Shown here: positions 33,680-41,285 of the stretch, piece by piece
How positions within the stretch are numbered: position 1 is the first letter of the stretch
How the letters are laid out: every line of letters starts with the position of its first letter
DNA from: a bacterium
GTDB taxonomy: Bacteria; Cyanobacteriota; Vampirovibrionia; Gastranaerophilales; Gastranaerophilaceae
Direction: 5' to 3'
Length of the DNA stretch: 64,000 bases
NCBI GenBank assembly: GCA_024408855.1
Contig: JAKSUQ010000009.1
Coordinates: 1-64,000, forward strand
Program-made: the position numbers and the translations under genes
Notes under the pieces: model-generated
Told to the model about the DNA's origin: nothing
The model's database searches: none
The model's input: only the letters and a program-made list of their open reading frames with translations

Positions 33680-34471
33680 CTAACCTTCGGCTTGATAAGC
33701 CCATGCGGAATGGTTATGAATGCTTTCAAGTGATTCACATTCCGCTTCGAATGAATCTATAATGTTATTTTTTCTTAATAATAAAATTACATCACGCAAA
33801 ATGTCCTCTACGAATTTAGGATTATTGTATGCATGTTCGGTAACATATTTTTCGTCCTCTCTTTTTAGCAAGGAATAAACTTCTGAGGAAGCACATTTTT
33901 CAATATCAGCAATCAAATCTTCAATCCATATATGTTCATCCTCTGGATAGGTTACTTTTACAGAAACTATTGCTCTTTGGTTGTGAGCACCATATTCGGA
34001 TATTTCTTTAGAACAAGGGCAAAGAGTTGTTACCGGAACTTTTACTCCTAAATAGAACTTGTATTCTTCATCTTCCTCGTTGAAATTTTCTAAAATTCCT
34101 TCAAAAGAACAATCATAGCACATAGGTGCAGATATTTTTGTCATCGGAGCTTCTTTATTAATGAAATACTTGAAATCAAATTTTAAATAACCGCTTTTTG
34201 CCTCAAGTTTTTTAACGATTGCCTCCACACATCCTTTAACATCAATTCCAAGAGCTTTTTTGCTTCTCCATTCGTTCAAAACTTCGACAAATCTGGACAT
34301 GTGGGTGCCCTTGTAATGTGCAGGCAAAGTTACTCCTGCTGTTGCAACGGCATAAATTACCTTATCCTCATTGTTTTTTCTTTGTATAGTAAGCGGAATT
34401 TCAAAATTCTTAATTCCAACTTTTTGGATTTCTATTCCTCTCGTATCGACTTGATTTTGGACGTCTTTCAT
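33680..34471 (-). CDS. folE2: GTP cyclohydrolase FolE2
   Basis: First enzyme of folate or queuosine synthesis, the COG1469 type that works with metals other than zinc. MKDVQNQVDTRGIEIQKVGI, YKGTHMSRFVEVLN, and PVTTLCPCSKEISEYGAHNQR (probable catalytic Cys151) are typical. 263 aa is normal. The ATG directly follows the TAA of the RWYD-repeat gene. Together with thyX nearby it points to folate/thymidylate metabolism in this neighbourhood. Confidence 0.93.
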   Translation of the reverse strand: MKDVQNQVDTRGIEIQKVGIKNFEIPLTIQRKNNEDKVIYAVATAGVTLPAHYKGTHMSRFVEVLNEWRSKKALGIDVKGCVEAIVKKLEAKSGYLKFDFKYFINKEAPMTKISAPMCYDCSFEGILENFNEEDEEYKFYLGVKVPVTTLCPCSKEISEYGAHNQRAIVSVKVTYPEDEHIWIEDLIADIEKCASSEVYSLLKREDEKYVTEHAYNNPKFVEDILRDVILLLRKNNIIDSFEAECESLESIHNHSAWAYQAEG

Positions 34472-34795
34472 TTATAAATTAATTCCCTCAAAGCTGTTTT
34501 GTTCCAGTGCAGTCAGCAATTTTAGTGCAGCAATTCTTTGTATGTTAGCGGGAGCATTTCTTAAAAGTTCTATACCTTTTAGCATAAGCGGATCATTGTC
34601 ATACCAACGATTTCCTTTGCCCTGATAAGTGTTTATAATGTCATAAACTCTGTCAATTACTTCAGCAGCAACTTGTTCTTGTAGTTTTATCATAAATTCG
34701 GCAGCTTCTGTTTTTTTGTCATCTTCCTGTAATCTTAACAAATCAAGAGCTTCTTTCAGAATAGGGTCGCTGTCATACCAACGTTTACTTTCCAT
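34472..34795 (-). CDS. small duplicated RWYD protein coupled to folE2, 107 aa
   Basis: Unknown function. Two copies of a module RWYDxDPxLxxxxxLLRxxx: KRWYDSDPILKEALDLLRLQ near the start and NRWYDNDPLMLKGIELLRNA near residue 65. The two are joined by a helix. I favour the ATG at 34795, preceded by GGAGA at good spacing; an ATG at 34810 would add METKN. It is immediately upstream of folE2, so probably made with it. Confidence 0.75.
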   Translation of the reverse strand: MESKRWYDSDPILKEALDLLRLQEDDKKTEAAEFMIKLQEQVAAEVIDRVYDIINTYQGKGNRWYDNDPLMLKGIELLRNAPANIQRIAALKLLTALEQNSFEGINL

Positions 34796-34880
34796 ATTTT
34801 TTGTCTCCATATCTTCTTTATATGATAAAACTATTGTATAATAAACTGTGAAATAATAAAAGGTTTAAATAGGAGTTTGT

Positions 34881-35315
34881 ATGAAAAAAATATTACTTAT
34901 AAACGGTGCAAATCTTAATATGCTCGGAGTGCGGGAACCGGAAAAATATGGGAATAAAAGTTTGGTAGACATTGAAAATTTGGTAATATCAAGGGGAAAA
35001 GATTTAGATGTTAATGTTGATGTATGGCAAAGCAACAATGAGGGCGAAATTGTCAGTAAAATCCAACAAGCAAGAGAAATTTATGACGGCATATTGATTA
35101 ATGCCGGAGGTTATACTCATACAAGCGTTGTTATAAGGGATGCGATAGCATCAGTTGATATTCCGGTTGTGGAAGTTCATATGACTAACACAATGGCAAG
35201 AGAAGAATTCCGTCATACGTCATTGATTTCGGGAGTATGTATTGCAACCGTAGCCGGTTTTGGAGAATACAGTTATATATTAGCTCTTGATGGGCTGATA
35301 AATTATTTGAATTAA
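34881..35315 (+). CDS. aroQ: type II 3-dehydroquinate dehydratase
   Basis: Third step of the shikimate pathway, a dodecameric enzyme. NGANLNMLGVREPEKYG (residues 8-24, with the catalytic Tyr near 23), INAGGYTHTSVVIRDAI and VVEVHMTNTMAREEFRHTS are classic. 144 aa is normal. AGGAG precedes the ATG. Confidence 0.95.
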   Translation: MKKILLINGANLNMLGVREPEKYGNKSLVDIENLVISRGKDLDVNVDVWQSNNEGEIVSKIQQAREIYDGILINAGGYTHTSVVIRDAIASVDIPVVEVHMTNTMAREEFRHTSLISGVCIATVAGFGEYSYILALDGLINYLN

Positions 35316-35678
35316 CTAATCAAAATATATAACTTCGCCGTTTGTTGGTTTATAGTTAAGATTGGCATATAAATCCGTGTATTTTTGGAATTGTTCCGAA
35401 ATTTGTCGAACATTTTTATATCCCAATGACTTTAGCTTGTCTGTAATCTGTTCTTTAGAAGTATAAAAAGTAAAATTCTTTGCGATATGTTGTAAATTTT
35501 GTTTACCCAGAATTTCATCACTCATTATTGTGATTATAACAGCCGTAATGTTTTTTAAAACATCTTTTATTGGTAACGGAAGCGGTGTATTGCTTTCGCC
35601 GAAGTAAGGATTTACCAAATATCGTTCATTTTTGGCAATTATTATATAAGTATCTTTTCTCAAAAAGTGTATTTTCAT
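35316..35678 (-). CDS. degenerate metallo-beta-lactamase-fold protein, 120 aa
   Basis: Looks like the N-terminal half of an UlaG-like MBL protein: MKIHFLRKDTYIIIAKNERY, LVNPYFGES, ITAVIITIMSDEILGKQN, then IAKNFTFYTSKEQITDKLK and LGYKNVRQI. In normal members the middle block reads THxHxDH; here it is TIMSDEI, so the zinc ligands are lost. It is also too short to be a complete enzyme. It may be a binding protein or a decaying gene. It ends one base from aroQ, convergent. Confidence 0.55.
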   Translation of the reverse strand: MKIHFLRKDTYIIIAKNERYLVNPYFGESNTPLPLPIKDVLKNITAVIITIMSDEILGKQNLQHIAKNFTFYTSKEQITDKLKSLGYKNVRQISEQFQKYTDLYANLNYKPTNGEVIYFD

Positions 35679-35728
35679 AGGATAAATTATAATACAAATG
35701 TGTTTTTAGTTTAATTTTTTATTTAAAG

Positions 35729-35757
35729 TTGCAAGATTTGTGAAAATTTAATAAAAT
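35729..35757 (+). promoter_or_regulatory. promoter of the 35764 gene, apparently leaderless
   Basis: TTGCAA, 17-base spacer, TAAAAT (35752-35757), then only six bases to the ATG, with no Shine-Dalgarno. Confidence 0.55.
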
Positions 35758-35763
35758 AAATCT

Positions 35764-36393
35764 ATGATAGTAAAAAGTTTTATAGAACCGCCGATTGATA
35801 ACAATAATTATCTGTTAATAGATGAGGAGTCTAAGGAAGCAGCCTTAATAGATTGTTCTTCGTATGAACTTGCGGATAAAGTAAAATCTGTTTTACAGGA
35901 ATATGGTGCAAGTCTTAAATACATACTTCTTACCCACGGTCATTTTGACCATATTGGCGGAATAAGACCGGAAATCATGTCATCTGATAAAACTGTACAA
36001 ATTTTGATGAATGATGGTGATATTAATTGGGTAAATAATGTTAATATATATATGCAAATGATTGGGGTGCCTGAGATTACAATTCCTAATATTGATAAAT
36101 ACATAAAAGATAATGAAATAATAATGTTAGGGAATACGGAAATAAGGGTTATACATACACCCGGTCATACAAAAGGCGGAGTTTGCTATTATACTGATGG
36201 GAAACTGTTTTCAGGAGATACAATATTTAGAGAATCAGTTGGCAGGTGTGATTTAGACGGCGGTAATTTTGATGAAATAGTGCGAAGCATAGAGGATAAA
36301 ATATATTTGTTGCCTAATGAAACGCAAATATATCCCGGTCATGGAAGAACCACTACTGTCGGTTGGGAAAAAGAACACAATTCATATTTGTAA
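35764..36393 (+). CDS. metallo-beta-lactamase-fold hydrolase (glyoxalase II-like)
   Basis: Zinc hydrolase of the glyoxalase II/persulfide dioxygenase-like group, usually acting on thioesters. All ligands are present: LLTHGHFDHIGG (His58, His60, Asp62, His63), IHTPGHTKGGVCYYT, LFSGDTIFRESVGRCDL and IYPGHGRTTT. 209 aa matches the small YcbL/YqgX type. Single gene; intergenic region after it is featureless. Confidence 0.9.
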   Translation: MIVKSFIEPPIDNNNYLLIDEESKEAALIDCSSYELADKVKSVLQEYGASLKYILLTHGHFDHIGGIRPEIMSSDKTVQILMNDGDINWVNNVNIYMQMIGVPEITIPNIDKYIKDNEIIMLGNTEIRVIHTPGHTKGGVCYYTDGKLFSGDTIFRESVGRCDLDGGNFDEIVRSIEDKIYLLPNETQIYPGHGRTTTVGWEKEHNSYL

Positions 36394-36606
36394 GTAAAAA
36401 ATCTTATTTTTTTGCACCATGTGTTAATGGTAACGTTGCTAATTAAGGATGACGAAAGTGAGTGTGCATCAAAGCTCTTAAACCTATTTTTTGCACATTA
36501 ATATCAATGTCAGAATATTCAATTAATCATTCAACAATTTGTGTATTACAGAATTACAAATCATGTGCAATGCTTTGTTACTTTTACAAGTGCTTATTCT
36601 AAATTG

Positions 36607-37776
36607 TTATTGATTATTATGTAGGAAAAATTTTATGTCTGAAACCCTATTTTCGATTATTTCAATCACTTTTTTCATTTTTTCTTCTAAGAACTTTCTG
36701 TCATTAAATTTGGTATAAAACACCATAAATCTTGAAGAAGATTCTGTAAGAGTATTTTTTAAATCAAGAATTTCTTTGTAGATATAAGGATCAACAAACT
36801 CTTTGTTTTCGCATAAAAGAGTAAATAAATCGCCAAACCACCATTGAACTTCTTCAACATTATTGGTTTTGAGTCCTTTATATGCTTGTTTAAGATATCT
36901 GTTAATATCGCTGTATATCTTCTCCAATTGATTTTTTTTGTCCGGAAGAATTTTTTTAAAATAGTTCATTGTTTGTTCATAGCCATACTCAATGAGTTTT
37001 CTTCTTGCATCTTTTTCCAAATTTAAGTCTGCAAAAAATACATCACCTGTATTTATTGCCAAACAATCGTAACGGTCATTTTGACCATATGTTTCTTTTA
37101 CAAAAGTTGTAGCAACATCCGTAACACAACTATATATGGTGTTTATGAAATTTAAAGGTGTGCTTATATCTTCGTGCATTCTTCCTTCAAGTCTGAATTC
37201 CAAAATCCTGCTTTCAGAATTATTTATATTTTCTGACAATTTCCACATAGGGGACGCTTTTTGCAAATCTCCGTCTGCTAAGTCAGCACCGTTGAACTTA
37301 AACGGAGGCATTAGCCCCGGCATACTTGATGAAATTTTTAGTGCTTTAGCAATTTCAAAGTCCGGAGTTTCAAATTTTGAAAACTCTTGTGTAGCAAAAT
37401 TTTTCAAATTTGTTGTAATAATTACAAGTTTTTTGTCTAAATCGGAAAACTTCATATGTTTTATATTTGAGTTTTTGGAAATTAAATCATTTAACCAATC
37501 TTCATATATTTCACCTTTGCTTAAAGCAAAAGGTTTTCCGAATCCGAAATGAATGTCTTTAAATAATTCAAAGTTAACTTTTGTATATATATTTTCAAGT
37601 TCGTAAGATTTATATCCGCATGCAAGCAATGTCGCAAAAACGGCTCCGACGGATGAGCCGCCGATTATATCAAATGCCATTCCGAGTTCTTCCATCGCTC
37701 TTATTGCACCAATGTATGCAAGCCCTCTTATTGCACCACCTCCGAATAAACAAGTATATTTTAATTCATTTGTCAT
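36607..37776 (-). CDS. patatin-like phospholipase
   Basis: Lipid acyl hydrolase with a Ser-Asp dyad. Oxyanion loop FGGGAIRGLAYIGAIRA, nucleophile elbow GGSSVGAVFA (Ser42) and the dyad partner ADLADGDL (Asp168) are intact. The C-terminal 200 residues are helical, of unknown role. No signal peptide, so intracellular or exported by an unrecognised route, as for some effector patatins. 389 aa. GGTGAT is close before the ATG. Confidence 0.88.
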   Translation of the reverse strand: MTNELKYTCLFGGGAIRGLAYIGAIRAMEELGMAFDIIGGSSVGAVFATLLACGYKSYELENIYTKVNFELFKDIHFGFGKPFALSKGEIYEDWLNDLISKNSNIKHMKFSDLDKKLVIITTNLKNFATQEFSKFETPDFEIAKALKISSSMPGLMPPFKFNGADLADGDLQKASPMWKLSENINNSESRILEFRLEGRMHEDISTPLNFINTIYSCVTDVATTFVKETYGQNDRYDCLAINTGDVFFADLNLEKDARRKLIEYGYEQTMNYFKKILPDKKNQLEKIYSDINRYLKQAYKGLKTNNVEEVQWWFGDLFTLLCENKEFVDPYIYKEILDLKNTLTESSSRFMVFYTKFNDRKFLEEKMKKVIEIIENRVSDIKFFLHNNQ

Positions 37777-37955
37777 GTTATCACCGAAATTTCTGTAATT
37801 GTCTTATTATATTAAAACCATATTTATGGTAACTTTTACTATTACCAATTCGACCGATATATTCTCTCCCTTTAATAACTAATTAAATATCCCTTAATTA
37901 TTTTAATACAAACAAAACAAATTTGTGGTATATTTATAAAAGTGAGGGAATTTTT

Positions 37956-39197
37956 ATGGGACAAACATTAGTTGAAAAAATTATTTCGGAACATTCTGGA
38001 AAGGCTGTTCATGCCGGTGAGTTAGTGATATCAAATGTAGATGTGGCTGCGGTTCAGGATGGAACAGGTCCTTTAGCGGTTCAGGAGTTTGAGAAATTAG
38101 GAATTAATAAATTAAAAAATCCTGAACGTTCCATTCTTTTTATTGATCATGCCTCTCCAAGTCCCAGAAAAGAGTTATCAAACACTCATATTGTTTTGCG
38201 TGATTTTGCAAAGGAATATGGGGCAGTTCTCTCTGATGTAGGAGCCGGTGTTTGCCATCAAAGATTGGTTGAAACATTTGTTAATCCTGGCGAAGTCTTA
38301 GTTGGTGCAGATTCTCATACATGTACATCAGGTGCATTGGGGGCTTTTGCAACTGGCATGGGCTCAACAGATATTGCGGTAGCTATGGCTTTAGGAAAAA
38401 CTTGGCTGAAAGTTCCTGCAACATATAAAGTTGTTGTAAACGGAACATTCAGAAAGGATGTTTGTGCAAAAGATTTGATGTTGTATTTTATCGGGATGAT
38501 TGGGGCTGACGGTGCAACATATAAGGCTCTTGAATTTTGCGGTGATACCATTGAAAATATGGCTATGTCTGAAAGGTTTACTCTTGCAAATATGGCGGTT
38601 GAGGCCGGTGCGAAATGCGGACTTTTTATTGCTGATAGTAAAACAAAGGAATTTTTAAAAGAAAGAGGACGAGAAGATAAGTTTAGACAAATACTCCCTG
38701 ATAAGGATGCTTATTATGAAAGGGTTATTGAAATAAATGCGGAAGATGTTCCTCAAACAGTTTCTTGTCCTCATACTGTTGATAATACAAAACCTGTTGA
38801 GGAATTATCTGATGTAAAGGTTAATCAAGTTTATGTCGGAACTTGTACTAACGGAAGAATTGAAGATTTACGAATTGTTGCGGATATTTTAAAAGGAAAG
38901 AAAATTTATGCTGATTTGAGGATGCTTATTTCTCCAGCTTCAAAGGATATATTTAAACAAGCTCTTCAAGAAGGCTTAATAGATATTTTTGTTGATGCCA
39001 ATGCAACAATCTTAGCCCCAGGGTGTGGTCCTTGTGTGGGTGTTCATGCAGGAACCTTAGGAGATGGTGAAGTCTGTCTTGCAACTCAAAATAGAAATTT
39101 CCAAGGCAGAATGGGAAATACAAATGGGTTTATATATTTGGCATCACCTTATGTTGCTGCTTATACAGCATTAAGAGGTTATATTTGCGGTAAGTAA
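37956..39197 (+). CDS. leuC: 3-isopropylmalate/homoaconitate dehydratase large subunit
   Basis: Aconitase-family 4Fe-4S isomerase of leucine synthesis (or homoaconitase). VGADSHTCTSGALGAFATGM, VYVGTCTNGRIEDLRIVADI and ILAPGCGPCVGVH provide the three cluster cysteines. I start at ATG 37956 (MGQTLVEK), which has GTGAGGGAA; a TTG-type extension is unlikely. 413 aa matches the shorter LeuC type 2. The small subunit leuD is not adjacent, where a membrane protein gene lies instead. Confidence 0.88.
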   Translation: MGQTLVEKIISEHSGKAVHAGELVISNVDVAAVQDGTGPLAVQEFEKLGINKLKNPERSILFIDHASPSPRKELSNTHIVLRDFAKEYGAVLSDVGAGVCHQRLVETFVNPGEVLVGADSHTCTSGALGAFATGMGSTDIAVAMALGKTWLKVPATYKVVVNGTFRKDVCAKDLMLYFIGMIGADGATYKALEFCGDTIENMAMSERFTLANMAVEAGAKCGLFIADSKTKEFLKERGREDKFRQILPDKDAYYERVIEINAEDVPQTVSCPHTVDNTKPVEELSDVKVNQVYVGTCTNGRIEDLRIVADILKGKKIYADLRMLISPASKDIFKQALQEGLIDIFVDANATILAPGCGPCVGVHAGTLGDGEVCLATQNRNFQGRMGNTNGFIYLASPYVAAYTALRGYICGK

Positions 39198-39215
39198 ATT
39201 TAAGGAGAAAGCTTT

Positions 39216-39701
39216 ATGAACATATTAATACTCAAACAGCTGGCGATATTGAGTGCGATAGCAGGAGTTATATTAGGATTGGTTAGTTTAATTCCTTTTA
39301 TAAGTATGCTAAGTTTTTTAATTTTAGTCTTGTGCCTATCAACATTTGTTTTGGTTTATTTGAAACAAAATGGCTTAATAGGGATAATTGACATTAAAGA
39401 AGGTTGTATATTTGGTGCAATTATCGGTTTTGTTTCATTTATAGCTTTTGCGGTTGTCTATACACCGATAAGCATGTTGTTAGGTTGGCTAATACCTGCA
39501 TATACCCAAGGGTTTATGCGATTTTTTATGACAAGTTTCGGTTCATTTGTCGTAATGATTTTGTTAATAATATTTATGGCGGGAATAAGTGCATTATTTA
39601 ACGGATTTTCAGGACTTGTAACTGCTTTTATGTATGAGTTTATAACAGGAACAAAAAAAGAACAAAATTCTAATACCAGTATAGATTTTGAGATAAAGTG
39701 A
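39216..39701 (+). CDS. four-helix membrane protein, 161 aa
   Basis: Unknown. About four hydrophobic stretches: LAILSAIAGVILGLVSLIPF, FLILVLCLSTFVLVYL, GAIIGFVSFIAFAVVYTPIS and FVVMILLIIFMAGISALF. The C-terminus is short, polar and probably cytoplasmic. AAGGAGAAA precedes the ATG. It is in tight order with leuC (18 bases) and mtnA (6 bases), hence likely one transcript, though the functional link is unclear. Confidence 0.8.
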   Translation: MNILILKQLAILSAIAGVILGLVSLIPFISMLSFLILVLCLSTFVLVYLKQNGLIGIIDIKEGCIFGAIIGFVSFIAFAVVYTPISMLLGWLIPAYTQGFMRFFMTSFGSFVVMILLIIFMAGISALFNGFSGLVTAFMYEFITGTKKEQNSNTSIDFEIK

Positions 39702-39707
39702 GGAACA

Positions 39708-40775
39708 ATGGATACACAAAAACAATTTCAATCAAAGATTAAAACAATTGAATGGGTGGATAATTATTCGCGAATGGTTGACCAAACGGTTATTCCTTAT
39801 GAATACAAATTTGTTAATATAACGAATGGCGAAGATATGTATGATGCAATCAAAACTATGATAGTAAGAGGTGCTCCGGCTATCGGAATTGCAGGTGCTC
39901 ATGGAGTTGTACTTTTTGCACAGGCTTTGGCAAAAGAGATACCTTCTGTTTCGGATTTTAAATCGGAATTAATTAAAAAAGCACAATATATGAAAACTTC
40001 ACGTCCAACTGCAGTTAATTTGATGTGGGCTTGTGAAAAACAAATCGAAATCATTAAAAAATCAGAGTCTGACATTCGGGGGATAGTAAATGAACTGAAA
40101 GAAAATGCAATAAGACTTGAAAATGAAGATATTGAAATAAATAAAAAAATAGGTGATTATGGTTCACAAGTTGTTCCGAAAGGTGCAACTATCCTTACGC
40201 ATTGCAATGCTGGAGCTTTGGCAACTGTTGGTTACGGTACAGCATTAGGAGTTGTTCGTTCAGCATATGCAAAAGATAATACAATACAGGTTTTTGCTGA
40301 CGAAACAAGACCAAGACAACAAGGTGCGAGAATAACTACTTTTGAGTTAACTATGGATGGAATACCGGTTACATTGATTACTGACGGAATGTGTTCATAT
40401 TTTATGAAAAAAGGTATGATTGATATGGTCGTGGTTGGAGCGGACAGAATTGCTTCAAATGGTGATACTGCAAATAAAATAGGAACATATACGGTCGCAA
40501 TTTCGGCTAAATACCATAATGTGCCGTTTTATATTGCAGCACCTTTATCAACTATTGATACATCAATTAAATCCGGAGATGAAATCCCGATAGAAGAACG
40601 CTCGCATGAAGAAGTTACGCATATAAACGGAAAAAGAATATGTGCAGAGGGTGTTAAGGTTATTAATCCGGGGTTTGATGTAACTCCACATGAATTAATA
40701 ACGGGTATTATCACAGAAAAAGGTATTTTGAAGCCGGATTACAATAAATCAATAGCGGAGGCTTTTGGAATATAA
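39708..40775 (+). CDS. mtnA: methylthioribose-1-phosphate isomerase
   Basis: Methionine-salvage aldose-ketose isomerase, homologous to eIF2B alpha. MIVRGAPAIGIAGAHGVVL, THCNAGALATVGYGTALGV, FADETRPRQQGARITTFEL and VVVGADRIASNGDTANKIGT supply the conserved Cys and Asp active-site residues. 355 aa is normal. GTGAGGAAC precedes the ATG. Some family members act on ribose-1,5-bisphosphate instead, but the full-length match favours MtnA. Confidence 0.92.
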   Translation: MDTQKQFQSKIKTIEWVDNYSRMVDQTVIPYEYKFVNITNGEDMYDAIKTMIVRGAPAIGIAGAHGVVLFAQALAKEIPSVSDFKSELIKKAQYMKTSRPTAVNLMWACEKQIEIIKKSESDIRGIVNELKENAIRLENEDIEINKKIGDYGSQVVPKGATILTHCNAGALATVGYGTALGVVRSAYAKDNTIQVFADETRPRQQGARITTFELTMDGIPVTLITDGMCSYFMKKGMIDMVVVGADRIASNGDTANKIGTYTVAISAKYHNVPFYIAAPLSTIDTSIKSGDEIPIEERSHEEVTHINGKRICAEGVKVINPGFDVTPHELITGIITEKGILKPDYNKSIAEAFGI

Positions 40776-40777
40776 GA

Positions 40778-41182
40778 TTACATTTTTTTCAAAAATCTTT
40801 TGATTTTTTTGTTATTTTTTGTTTGAATAAACCATTTCATATACTTTAGCATTTCTTCTTTATCTTTTTCAAATTGGTTGAAGTCAAAACTAAAGATTTT
40901 GGAAACGATAGTGGATTCGTTTTTTATGTACTTAGAAACCTTGAAAACAATGGAATTATATGGCTTTGCTTGACCTTTTAAATGTGTCCCGAGTGTTATT
41001 ACAAATTTTTCACAATCCGGTTCTATTTTGTATTCGGCTTTTGCGTGTGGATATTTTTCATCAATAGAGGATTCCAATCCGCTACATATAAGAGCACTTT
41101 TTATTTCTATCGGTACTTTGGACGAATTTTGTAATCTTAAACCGAAATTTGGGTTGTGCTGTGAATTCAATTTTACATGCAT
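40778..41182 (-). CDS. hypothetical protein with NPNFGLRL motif, 134 aa
   Basis: Unknown. MHVKLNSQHNPNFGLRLQNS at the start shares PN[FY]GLRL with the protein at 16034. The rest (ESSIDEKYPHAKAEYKIEPD, FVITLGTHLKGQAKPYNSIV) looks beta-rich, with a very basic C-terminal helix. AAGG lies before the ATG, and a TATAAT overlaps the start region. It is single, convergent with mtnA. Confidence 0.7.
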   Translation of the reverse strand: MHVKLNSQHNPNFGLRLQNSSKVPIEIKSALICSGLESSIDEKYPHAKAEYKIEPDCEKFVITLGTHLKGQAKPYNSIVFKVSKYIKNESTIVSKIFSFDFNQFEKDKEEMLKYMKWFIQTKNNKKIKRFLKKM

Positions 41183-41285
41183 TATAATATGCCTTTTATT
41201 AAAATCATTATCACATATACCAAAAACTGTAAAAAAATTTTTTGTTGATATATTTAATAATATTTATAATATTAATTTTTTTGAA

